Shown in pieces: positions 1 to 8,678 of a stretch of 44,249 nt of DNA. Each line of letters begins with the position of its first letter. The first letter of the stretch is position 1. The notes beneath the pieces were generated by a model. That model did no database searches, was not told where the DNA came from, and worked only from the letters and a program-made list of their open reading frames with translations. This DNA is from Thermoplasmata archaeon (GTDB lineage Archaea > Thermoplasmatota > Thermoplasmata > Methanomassiliicoccales > Methanomethylophilaceae): contig SUSX01000005.1 of assembly GCA_015063195.1 (NCBI GenBank), forward strand, positions 1 through 44,249. The letters are read 5' to 3'. A program made the translations under genes and the position numbers.

Positions 1-929
1 AGTGTATTGACCGAATCCACTTCCATATCCATCCTCAGAACGATTACGAAAATGATTGCGGTCATACACACAATCCAAATTGCAAGCTGTCTGAGTTCAG
101 AGTCCTCTTTGTAAGGACGGAAACTCCTGAGGATTACCGCACGGTACGTAGTTATGAAATTTACAGAACTGAGAATCATACCGATGGTGATGAAGACTTT
201 GGAAAGGAAGTTGAATTCAATCAATTCTGTATCGGATGTGGCGAATCCTGTTGTAGATATGGTTGACATCGAGATGCATATCGAATCCAACAATCCGTTA
301 CCCAGAACTGTGAGGATAACTGCAAGAATCGCTGTTATTGCAATATAGATTTTGAGGAATCCGAATGATATCTTCTTCACCTTGAATGACTGGGATTCGG
401 AGAAAGATGTAGATTCCGTAGAGAACAGATATCTTCCGGCCAGTCCGAAAAGAGGCATCAGAAGTGTGAATACGATGACGAAGAACATGGCACCGATCCA
501 TCCTGTCATGGACCTCCAGAGAAGAAGTGAACTGTCGATGGTATCGAAGTTATGGATTGTACTGAGTCCTGTGGTGGAGAATCCGCTGATAGCCTCGAAT
601 ACGGAATCCACGAATGTGAATCCTGAAAGAAGATACGGTATCGTCATGTAAACTGTGGCTAACAGACCGGCCAAAGCTATCGTCACGATACCGACAGCCG
701 GTTGTGCCTTTCTGACCGGCTTGATAAACATGAATAATGCAACTGATCCTGCAATTCCGATGAGGGAAATGATAATCATCGGAACGGCTAGCTCCTCGCT
801 TATCACGAACGGAAGGAAACAAAGAAGTGACATGCAGGAGACAGCAAACAGCACTATTCCTAAGACATACAGAGTGAAGTTCCGTATTTTCTTCTCTTCA
901 GGAACGAGGCTTGTGATTTGCTGCAACAT
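1..929 (-). CDS. trkH: TrkH-type potassium uptake protein, membrane subunit (partial, C-terminus outside window)
   Basis: I translated this from the minus strand; about 309 residues are visible and the frame is open to the window edge. The protein is a string of hydrophobic segments. Two pore-loop filter motifs are visible, STTGLS at about residues 118-123 and ISTTGFA at about 224-230, as expected for TrkH/KtrB potassium channels. It is the ion-conducting membrane part of a Trk uptake system gated by the cytoplasmic TrkA ring. The ATG at 929 lies 5 bases after the trkA stop, so the two genes form one operon, trkA first. The remaining filter repeats must lie to the left of the window. Confidence 0.93.
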   Translation of the reverse strand, partial: MLQQITSLVPEEKKIRNFTLYVLGIVLFAVSCMSLLCFLPFVISEELAVPMIIISLIGIAGSVALFMFIKPVRKAQPAVGIVTIALAGLLATVYMTIPYLLSGFTFVDSVFEAISGFSTTGLSTIHNFDTIDSSLLLWRSMTGWIGAMFFVIVFTLLMPLFGLAGRYLFSTESTSFSESQSFKVKKISFGFLKIYIAITAILAVILTVLGNGLLDSICISMSTISTTGFATSDTELIEFNFLSKVFITIGMILSSVNFITTYRAVILRSFRPYKEDSELRQLAIWIVCMTAIIFVIVLRMDMEVDSVNT

Positions 930-934
930 AATCT

Positions 935-2281
935 TCACAGATTGTGGTTGATCCTGGTCCTGAACATCTTCTCAAGTTTCTGGATCTTGGCGTTGTATGT
1001 GTACATCAGAACCTTGTCACCGTTACGGTATTCGGTATCCATACGGGGATAGATCTGCTTACCTTCACGGATGATACATGCGACACGGCATCCGGGCGGC
1101 AAAGGAACATCTCCCAATCTCTCGTCGCAGACATCCGACTGTTCGTTAACATTCAGGGAGAAGAAGAGTTCACCTTCATGCTTCATTTTGAGGATAGCAT
1201 CCTCATCGGACACCAATGTCTTGATGATTTCGTTGGCAACGACCCTGTGATATCCTATTGTTGACTGGATTCCAGTGAAGTCGAAGATATCCTCGTATTC
1301 GTTGACTGAGTATCTAGAGATGATCTTCTTCGATCCAAGTTTCTTGCACATGAGACATGCGAGAAGGTTCACCTCATCGGTCTTTCCCAATGCTATGACC
1401 ACATCGGCCCTGCCTACATTTTCCATGTTAAGTGTGTGGGGATCGATGAAGTTTCCTTTGATGATGGTCATGCTGAACTGTTTCGTCAGCTTGGAACAGA
1501 GTTCATGGTCGGGCTCAACCAGCTTAATGTAACGTTTCTTCTGCTGGAGCAGACGTGCTGTATGGATTCCCGCAGTAGTTGCTCCGAGAATGAATATCTC
1601 ACTTGCCTCACGGATAATTCCCATCGAACGGTTGAACTCGTGTATTCCGTCATGGCTCCCCAGGACACATATTCTGTCACCTTCGTGCAGTTCCGTTGTC
1701 TCGGCCTCAAGTATGACATCGTCACCGCGGTAGATAGCAACTACAGTGACATCCTTAGGAAGGTCCAGTCCTATTACGACTTTTCCAATAATGTCGGTAT
1801 GTTCTTTGGATACAAGGAAAGTTGCAAGACCCATGTTCATCGATTCAATGGATTCGTATTCGACTGCATTCTCCAATGTTGCAAGTGTCGAAATGAGATT
1901 TCCGGTCAGGAGTTCGGGCGAGAAGATATGGTCGATACCTTCCGCAACTTTGTCGGTGGTCTTGAAAAGATAGTCGGGGTCTGTGATACGGGCAACGGTC
2001 TTGATGTCGGGATTGAAACGTTTCGCCATTATGCAGATGAAGAGGTTGCTTTCATCGGTGGATGTAGTAGCGATGATGACTTCTGCGCGATGCCTTGTTA
2101 TAGCTTCCTCAAGCGTCTTTGGGTTTGTACCGTTTCCTTTGAACAGAGAGACGTTCAGCATAGAGTTTGCACGTGATGCTGCATCATCATCGTATTCAAC
2201 GACCATAACATCGTTCTTCGGTGCCAAAACTTCGGCGACCGTGTATCCGACCTGTCCCGCTCCGACTATAATGATATTCAT
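935..2281 (-). CDS. trkA: TrkA potassium uptake regulatory subunit
   Basis: A 448-residue cytoplasmic protein with duplicated RCK architecture. The N-terminal Rossmann motif GAGQVG is at residues 7-12, followed by an acidic strand end (VVEYDDD). A second Rossmann half starts near residue 230 (ILGATTAGIHTARLL). Each half is followed by a TrkA-C-like domain (for example DLPKDVTVVAIYRGDDVI). The length matches two-repeat TrkA proteins. It binds NAD(H) or nucleotides and gates TrkH, encoded 5 bases downstream. An inverted repeat sits just in front of the start codon (see 2289-2304). Confidence 0.95.
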   Translation of the reverse strand: MNIIIVGAGQVGYTVAEVLAPKNDVMVVEYDDDAASRANSMLNVSLFKGNGTNPKTLEEAITRHRAEVIIATTSTDESNLFICIMAKRFNPDIKTVARITDPDYLFKTTDKVAEGIDHIFSPELLTGNLISTLATLENAVEYESIESMNMGLATFLVSKEHTDIIGKVVIGLDLPKDVTVVAIYRGDDVILEAETTELHEGDRICVLGSHDGIHEFNRSMGIIREASEIFILGATTAGIHTARLLQQKKRYIKLVEPDHELCSKLTKQFSMTIIKGNFIDPHTLNMENVGRADVVIALGKTDEVNLLACLMCKKLGSKKIISRYSVNEYEDIFDFTGIQSTIGYHRVVANEIIKTLVSDEDAILKMKHEGELFFSLNVNEQSDVCDERLGDVPLPPGCRVACIIREGKQIYPRMDTEYRNGDKVLMYTYNAKIQKLEKMFRTRINHNL

Positions 2282-2288
2282 TATGACC

Positions 2289-2304
2289 GAAACCTAATGG
2301 TTTC
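2289..2304 (-). promoter_or_regulatory. Inverted repeat in the trkA leader
   Basis: GAAACC-TAAT-GGTTTC is a perfect 6-bp inverted repeat with a 4-base loop. It ends 7 bases before the trkA ATG on the minus strand, so it covers the ribosome-binding region. It could be a protein operator or an RNA hairpin limiting translation. The sequence does not say which. Confidence 0.45.
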
Positions 2305-2460
2305 TTCTGTATTTCATACTGTCCCTATTATGATGTTACAGAAAATGACAGGGAATTGTTTTCTATGCGGTTTTATAGTAAAATCATAGCCTACTTTGTG
2401 TAAGTATGTACTTATCCATCAGTTCTGGGTTTTTGATACACTCTGTTTTTCCAAGAGCCA

Positions 2461-2470
2461 TTTATTTATA
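2461..2470 (+). promoter_or_regulatory. TATA box for hisD
   Basis: TTTATTTATA is centred about 27 bases before the chosen hisD ATG at 2493. At archaeal TATA-to-start spacing, transcription would begin almost at the ATG, giving a leaderless or nearly leaderless message. This argues against the upstream in-frame ATG at 2406. Confidence 0.5.
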
Positions 2471-2492
2471 TTCTTATTATATCCGAGGAATT

Positions 2493-3764
2493 ATGTGGCA
2501 ACAACTGGATGAAGGTTTTTGGCAGAAGAACAGGACATCTAAGGTCGACGATGTTACCGAGATTGTTTCCGGAATCATCGACCGTGTGAGGGACGAGGGC
2601 GATGCAGCTCTTTTGGAACTCACGGAGAAGTTCGACAAGGTAAAGCTCAAGACCGTAGCGATCTCAAGGGAAGAGATCGAAGATGCATACGAGAAGGTGG
2701 ATCCCGTCCTCGTTGAGGAACTCGAAGTGGCCGCCTACAATATCCAGCGTTTCCATGAGATGCAGTTGCCAGACGACCTTTGGCTCAGGGAAGTGGAACC
2801 CGGAGTCACATTGGGTGTCAAGAGTACACCTCTTGAGAGAGTAGGATGCTACATCCCTGGAGGAAGGGCAGCCTATCCGTCCACAGCAATGATGACAGTC
2901 ATTCCTGCACGTGTCGCAGGTGTAGAGGAAGTCATCTGTTGTACTCCTGCTCCCGTAAATCCCGCAATCCTTGTTGCTATGGACATTGCAGGTGCAGATG
3001 AAATCTATGCAGTCGGCGGTGCACAGGCAATCGCCGCAATGGCATTGGGAACCGAGACAATCGAACCTGTTCAGAAGATTGTCGGACCCGGAAATGTCTT
3101 CGTTACATCCGCGAAGATGATGCTCCGTAACGTTGTCGACATCGATTTCCCTGCTGGACCAAGCGAAGTGGGAATCATCGCAGATTCATCCGCAAATGCA
3201 GAGTACGTTGCCGCAGACATGATTGCGCAGGCCGAACATGATCCCTCATCAGCAGCTATCCTCGTCACAGATGACAAGAAGTTTGCAGATGAAGTAGGAA
3301 AGTTCATCGAGAAGATGACAGAGAAGGCCGAGAGGAAGGAAATCATTGAAGTCGCTCTCAAGAACTCAGGATATATTATCGCTGACAGTTTGGACCATGC
3401 AATCGAGATCATGAACGACATGGCTCCCGAACACCTGTGCATTCAGACAAGGGATGCTTTGGATACACTTTCGAAAGTAAGGCACGCAGGTTCAATCTTC
3501 GTCGGACCCTACACGCCGGTTGCAGCAGGAGATTATGCTTCAGGAACCAACCACGTTCTCCCCACAGCAGGAAACGCAAAGGTCAGTTCAGGACTCAATG
3601 TTGCCCACTTCCGTAAGACATCCACAGTTCAGCTTCTGACCAAGGAAGGACTTCAGTCGATGGCATCCACAATCAAGAAGATTGCCGAGACCGAAGGGCT
3701 GATGGCTCATTCGAAGTCGGTCAAAGTACGTCTTCCTTCGGAGAAGAAACAGGGAAAGAAGTAA
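2493..3764 (+). CDS. hisD: Histidinol dehydrogenase
   Basis: The protein is 423 residues from the ATG at 2493, close to the family norm of about 430. It oxidises L-histidinol to L-histidine with two NAD+, the last step of histidine synthesis. Family blocks are visible: GCYIPGGRAAYPSTAMM, VGGAQAIAAMALGT, GPGNVFVTSAK, the zinc/active-site stretch AQAEHDP, APEHLCI, and GTNHVLPT near the C-terminus. The frame is open back to 2406, but the 29 extra residues do not look like HisD and the TATA box lies inside them. GAGG precedes the chosen ATG. It stands alone, with no other his gene nearby. A T-rich tract after the stop is probably its terminator. Confidence 0.95.
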   Translation: MWQQLDEGFWQKNRTSKVDDVTEIVSGIIDRVRDEGDAALLELTEKFDKVKLKTVAISREEIEDAYEKVDPVLVEELEVAAYNIQRFHEMQLPDDLWLREVEPGVTLGVKSTPLERVGCYIPGGRAAYPSTAMMTVIPARVAGVEEVICCTPAPVNPAILVAMDIAGADEIYAVGGAQAIAAMALGTETIEPVQKIVGPGNVFVTSAKMMLRNVVDIDFPAGPSEVGIIADSSANAEYVAADMIAQAEHDPSSAAILVTDDKKFADEVGKFIEKMTEKAERKEIIEVALKNSGYIIADSLDHAIEIMNDMAPEHLCIQTRDALDTLSKVRHAGSIFVGPYTPVAAGDYASGTNHVLPTAGNAKVSSGLNVAHFRKTSTVQLLTKEGLQSMASTIKKIAETEGLMAHSKSVKVRLPSEKKQGKK

Positions 3765-3820
3765 TCTTCCCTGCTTTTTCCAAATCCATTTCCTTTTCAC
3801 CTTTTCTTTGTAAAATTATG

Positions 3821-3837
3821 TAAAAACGTTGTTTTTA
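3821..3837. promoter_or_regulatory. Perfect AT-rich palindrome TAAAAAC-GTT-GTTTTTA
   Basis: Seven-base arms around a 3-base centre, in the hisD to HD-hydrolase gap, about 125 bases upstream of the structured RNA candidate. The architecture (arm ending AAC, N3, GTT) resembles the TTAAC-N3-GTTAA sites seen later in the window. Its function is unknown. Confidence 0.35.
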
Positions 3838-3960
3838 GTGAATCATCATTTCATTATTTTTTATTCAATGAAACACCATTTCAAAATGAACATAAATGTA
3901 CATAATTTTTCAATTGGATGAGAAAAACCCTAATATATTACCAAAAGCAATTACCAAATC

Positions 3961-4030
3961 AACACATAGGCGGTCGTCCCTTGCAATAATCGAAAGATTA
4001 TGACCGCCTCTTGTGGGAACTTTTACTTTT
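3961..4030 (+). ncRNA. Candidate structured small RNA
   Basis: A stretch of about 70 nt between hisD and the convergent HD gene folds into a compact structure. The outer stem AGGCGGTC (3968-3975) pairs with GACCGCCT (4002-4009). The inner stem ATAATC/GATTAT (3986-3991 and 3996-4001) is capped by GAAA and stacks directly on the outer stem, leaving a 10-nt bulge at 3976-3985. CACA (3963-3966) can pair with TGTG (4012-4015), and the CCC of the bulge could pair with GGG at 4015-4017. A TATA-like TAATATATTA at 3931-3940 would start transcription near 3961, and T-runs follow at 4021-4031. It does not match an RNA class I recognise. It could also be only a terminator for hisD. Confidence 0.45.
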
Positions 4031-4661
4031 TACCGTTCCATTCTTCAAAGAACTCTTCGAGGAATCCTTCCATATAGGAATGTCTGTCCTCTGCCAACCT
4101 TCTGCCTGTTTCTGTGTTCATCATGTTCCTCAGTAACAGAAGTTTTTCATAGAAGTGATTAACAGTTGTTCCCTTGTTACTGAAGTATTTTTCAGAATCC
4201 ATGTCCAACTGTGGTTTCTCTTCGGGATTGTGCATGGATCTACCTTTACTTCCGCCGTATGCGAATGCCCTTGCGATTCCAATGGCACCGATTGCATCCA
4301 ATCTGTCGGCATCCTGAACGATTCTTCCTTCTAAAGAATCCGGAATTTCAGTATCTGTTCCTTTGAATGATATCTTACTGATGATGCCAATAACCTTTGA
4401 AATCGTATTTTCATCGCAACCCAAATTCCTCATGGTGGTTACGGCGAATGTTTCGTTTCCCTGTTCGAAGAGTTTACGATCATCCACATCGTGGAGAAGG
4501 GATGCCAACTGGATGATGTCCATGTCTCCCCCTTCGGATTCATGTATCGTCATTGAAAGACGGTATACTCTCAGAGTATGCTGAAGATCGTGACCGCTGG
4601 AATCTCCTGAGAACCTTTCTTCCAGAATTTTTATCAATCTGTCCCTGAGAACATCATCCAT
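4023..4661 (-). CDS. HD-domain phosphohydrolase (YedJ-like)
   Basis: A soluble protein of 212 residues. The HD metal-binding signature is present: HDLQHTLRV near the N-terminus, LLHDVDDRKLF, then QDADRLDAIGAIGIARAF. This pattern is typical of uncharacterised YedJ-type HD hydrolases, which cleave phosphate esters or nucleotides with a divalent metal; the substrate is unknown. I chose ATG 4661; an upstream TTG at 4670 is in frame. The tnpB element is inserted only about 30 bp upstream of this start, so it has replaced or altered the native promoter. A TTATAA inside the element's terminal repeat is placed to act as an outward TATA box. Confidence 0.85.
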   Translation of the reverse strand: MDDVLRDRLIKILEERFSGDSSGHDLQHTLRVYRLSMTIHESEGGDMDIIQLASLLHDVDDRKLFEQGNETFAVTTMRNLGCDENTISKVIGIISKISFKGTDTEIPDSLEGRIVQDADRLDAIGAIGIARAFAYGGSKGRSMHNPEEKPQLDMDSEKYFSNKGTTVNHFYEKLLLLRNMMNTETGRRLAEDRHSYMEGFLEEFFEEWNGKK

Positions 4662-4682
4662 ATATCGCAATCGATGAACGCA

Positions 4683-4690
4683 TATAGAAT
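4683..4690. repeat. Left target-site duplication TATAGAAT
   Basis: This 8-bp sequence touches the outer edge of the left inverted repeat. The same 8 bases occur at 6207-6214, directly outside the right inverted repeat, in the same orientation. That is the footprint of a cut-and-paste or replicative insertion with an 8-bp stagger. Confidence 0.9.
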
Positions 4691-4710
4691 GGCTCTGTTA
4701 TAATTTGAGT
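4691..4710. repeat. Left terminal inverted repeat
   Basis: GGCTCTGTTATAATTTGAGT is identical to the reverse complement of 6187-6206. It runs on into TTCCACTCAAATT (4710-4722), giving a 9-bp hairpin AATTTGAGT-TCC-ACTCAAATT that ends only at the tnpB stop region. The same 13 bases TTCCACTCAAATT occur in direct orientation at 6183-6195, overlapping the right end. Read outward on the minus strand, the repeat contains TTATAA, a possible TATA box for the HD gene. Confidence 0.92.
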
Positions 4711-4715
4711 TCCAC

Positions 4716-6040
4716 TCAAATTCCGTAAGTGCTTACCGGTAATGGTTCGCTGATTTGTCTTTGACCGCGGACCTGCCTGGCTGCCCCCAGGCCGCGTTTC
4801 AGTATGTTACTTGCTGCGTTGATATCTCTGTCCAATCTAAGATTGCAGTAAGGGCATTCATGTATCCTTACTGACAGATCCTTTTCTACAATATTTCCGC
4901 AACGTGAACATATTTGGGATGTGTATGCAGGGTCCACTCTGTGAATTACCGTACCGGCTTCTTCCGCTTTGTACGATAATATACTCAGAATGTAGACCAT
5001 GCTGCATCCCTGAATTGTTTTTTCATGGTTTTACTTTCAGTTTCTTCGGATAACTCTTTTACGTTTAGTGATTCTGCATATATGTCTCCGTGATTGTATG
5101 TTATTTCCCTGGTTGTTTTGTGATAGAGGTCTTTTCTGTGATTCTTCAGTTTTCTGAATCTGTGGGTGAGTCTGGCTCTCATTCTGTAGTAATCATCGGA
5201 TTTTTTGTAATCAGGATTATCTTCAATAGCCTTGGAAAGTTTCCTTTGTATTTTGGCTAGTTCTGATTCTTTCCTGCGGTATGTGTTGTCATTAGGAATT
5301 ACTGTTCCGTCAGAGAATGCAGCTAATGATCTTAATCCGAGGTCCATTCCTATGGGTTTACTGTATGTATCTTCGAAATCCAATGAGGTCTGATGTTCTG
5401 TGAATTTGTTAACCATCCAGACGATACAGATCTTCCATCTGTATTCCTTTCCTACCCTGGTACGGGAGATGGTTGCAGTTTTCATGATTCCGGGAATTCT
5501 GAATCTGTTACCGAATCTTATGTTCCCTATTTTTCCAAGCCTTATACGGTCGAATCCTCCTTTCTTACCGTCTTTGGAAACGAAATAATAACCCTGGGGG
5601 TGAGGATATGTGAACGAGTCGTATCTGTTTTTGGATTTGTATCTCGGATATCCTACATTTCTTCCTTCTTTCCTTCCTTTAAGGAAACTCTTGAATGCTT
5701 TGTGTACTCTTTTAGCTACATCATTGAGACAGTTTTGGTAAATCGGTTTCATCCATTCATTATGGTTCCAGATACCTCTGGCAACTTTCATCAAGTATAT
5801 GTCATTGGGAAGGCCGAGATTACGTTCGAGAAGGAATTTACAGACTTTCCATAGTCTGTTATAGACTTCACGGCATACCTCGAGAAATAACAATAACTTT
5901 CTTTCCTGTTCCCTGTTAGGGTAAAGAGCATACTCTGTTGTTCTTATGAAATATCCTTCATCAGAACTTTCTTCAGAATTATCTGAGATAACAGAATGTG
6001 TACATTCTTTTCTGAAACTGTGAAAGTTATCGTTTCCCAT
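4716..6040 (-). pseudogene. tnpB: tnpB-like RNA-guided nuclease, interrupted by a -1 frameshift
   Basis: Two overlapping frames, 6040-4985 (351 aa) and 5000-4716 (94 aa), together make one TnpB of about 440 residues. The first ends in RDAAWSTF and the second enters at LSILSYKAEEAG, which is the normal TnpB continuation; stepping back one base (TTC then CTG) restores it. All catalytic parts are present: RuvC-I Asp in PIGMDLGLRSLA, RuvC-II Glu in GDIYAESLNV, zinc finger CSRCG...CPYC, RuvC-III Asp in RLDRDINAASN. No good slippery heptamer is visible, so a one-base deletion is more likely than programmed shifting. About 32 residues precede the usual TnpB start. The stop lies 25 bp from the element edge, so any omega RNA scaffold would overlap the 3' coding end. 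Confidence 0.88.
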
Positions 6041-6092
6041 CTTGTTTTGTTGATTGTTAATTATCTTATATTAATCTCTGAGGGGGAGGTCA

Positions 6093-6117
6093 CCGAATCG
6101 CCCGAATTTCCCGAATC
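6093..6117. repeat. Three CCGAAT units at 9-bp spacing
   Basis: CCGAATC, CCGAATT and CCGAATC start at 6093, 6102 and 6111, within the non-coding part of the tnpB element upstream of tnpB. They could be protein-binding iterons of the element or chance repeats. Confidence 0.4.
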
Positions 6118-6186
6118 GGAGAAGGATTGATAATCTTTCATCGAAATGGTGTCCTAACTGATCTCTGAAGAGAAAAATACCTTTCC

Positions 6187-6206
6187 ACTCAAATTATAAC
6201 AGAGCC
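6187..6206. repeat. Right terminal inverted repeat
   Basis: ACTCAAATTATAACAGAGCC is the exact reverse complement of the left terminal repeat at 4691-4710. Identity stops at base 21, so the repeat length is 20 bp. Confidence 0.92.
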
Positions 6207-6214
6207 TATAGAAT
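6207..6214. repeat. Right target-site duplication TATAGAAT
   Basis: Direct copy of 4683-4690, immediately outside the right inverted repeat. The two exact copies suggest the insertion is recent. Confidence 0.9.
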
Positions 6215-6247
6215 TGTAATGCAGAATATCCGATGATAAGAAGTTTG

Positions 6248-6266
6248 AAAAAGGGGATAAATCCCC
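6248..6266 (-). terminator. Hairpin terminator after gdhA
   Basis: On the minus strand, a stem GGGGAT-TT-ATCCCC (6253-6266) lies a few bases after the gdhA stop and is followed by a run of five T. Confidence 0.7.
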
Positions 6267-6270
6267 GATT

Positions 6271-7653
<1,383 letters not shown>

Positions 7654-7855
7654 TCATCACTGAAATGCGGATTGACATAGTAGTATATAACCGATTCTTT
7701 TGTTTGTCAAAAATTGATGTTTAAATATCTATTTTTGTATATTACGATATTATAATATTAGACATTTGTCTATTTTCAAACAATTATAACTGTCACTTTG
7801 ATGGTTTTCTCACCGACCGTCTTTTAGAAATAGTCTGCTTACAATACGGACCAAC

Positions 7856-8674
7856 GTGAACAGCTATCTGCAGTTATTCAGATTGGGAAATGCCCTTATG
7901 GGGATCGTCGGTGTCATAGTTGCGGCTTTCATGGCAGCAGGAACCGGAGTGTTCGACCATTGGGTAGATCTGCTTATCTGCGGATTCTCCGTTGTTGTAT
8001 TCATCGCAGGCGGTAATGCTCTCAACGATTACATCGATGCGGACATTGACAAGGTTGCCCACCCCGACAGGCCGATTCCATCCGGAAAACTCAGTAGACA
8101 GCAGGCATTCATTTCCGGACTTCTTATGTTGGGAGCTTCCGTGGTAGCATCCATGTTCACCTTGGATCCTGCATGTTTCATGATAGTACTCGTTGCATGT
8201 GTTCTCATGCTTGCATATGAGACACTTCTTAAACAGAGGGGATTCATAGGCAATCTTACAATTGCAGTCCTTACAGGAATGCTGTTCCTTCTCGGTGGTG
8301 CTGCAGTCGGAGATTTCAGAGCTAACATAATCGTTGCCCTGATGGCTCTGCTTGTAAGTGTCGGAAGGGAAATTGCAAAGGACATTGAGGATATGGAGGG
8401 TGATGAAGGCCGTAAGACATTACCCATGAGCATCGGTGTAAGGAACGCATCGATCATCGCTGCTGTATTCTTCATCGCAGGCCCTGTACTAAGCATTTAT
8501 CCGATTATACAGGAGACATACGGAATTCTGTATTATCTTGTTATAGTCGCTGACATCATCTTCCTCTACTGCGCATACGCAGTGTTCAAAGATCCGCACA
8601 AAGCTCAGAAGAATGCCAAACTGGCGATGGTGTGTGCCCTGTTTGCTTTCATTCTAGGAATAGCGTTCGTTTGA
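7856..8674 (+). CDS. UbiA-family prenyltransferase, probable digeranylgeranylglyceryl phosphate synthase
   Basis: A 272-residue integral membrane protein with about eight hydrophobic segments. The polyprenyl-diphosphate site NDYIDADIDKVAHPDRPIPSG carries the NDxxDxxxD aspartates at about residues 60-80, and the second aspartate-rich loop reads GREIAKDIEDMEGD. In archaea this family attaches the second geranylgeranyl chain to glycerol phosphate during ether-lipid synthesis, which is the likely job; other UbiA substrates are possible. The start is a GTG with no clear ribosome-binding site; the sequence NSYLQLFRLGNALMG matches the usual N-terminus, so I keep it. The MFS gene follows after 4 bases. 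Confidence 0.88.
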   Translation: MNSYLQLFRLGNALMGIVGVIVAAFMAAGTGVFDHWVDLLICGFSVVVFIAGGNALNDYIDADIDKVAHPDRPIPSGKLSRQQAFISGLLMLGASVVASMFTLDPACFMIVLVACVLMLAYETLLKQRGFIGNLTIAVLTGMLFLLGGAAVGDFRANIIVALMALLVSVGREIAKDIEDMEGDEGRKTLPMSIGVRNASIIAAVFFIAGPVLSIYPIIQETYGILYYLVIVADIIFLYCAYAVFKDPHKAQKNAKLAMVCALFAFILGIAFV

Positions 8675-8678
8675 TATA

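Larger units (their letters stand above)
4691..6206. mobile_element. tnpB-carrying element with 20-bp inverted repeats and 8-bp target duplication
   Basis: This 1516-bp element is bounded by perfect 20-bp terminal inverted repeats and flanked by 8-bp direct repeats. Its only gene is a tnpB-like reading frame with a one-base shift; no DDE, serine or Y1 transposase is present. The ends (GGCTCTGTT...) and the 8-bp duplication resemble the IS6 family, whose ends typically read GGnnCTGTT. Canonical IS200/IS605 elements have neither inverted repeats nor target duplications. The simplest reading is a non-autonomous unit moved in trans by an IS6-like transposase, with tnpB as passenger. The IS6 assignment is inference. 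Confidence 0.85.

Noticed and set aside
154-2297. Several plus-strand ORFs of 60-246 codons opposite trkH and trkA
   Set aside because: The minus strand encodes recognisable TrkH and TrkA across the whole stretch; these ORFs show no family features.
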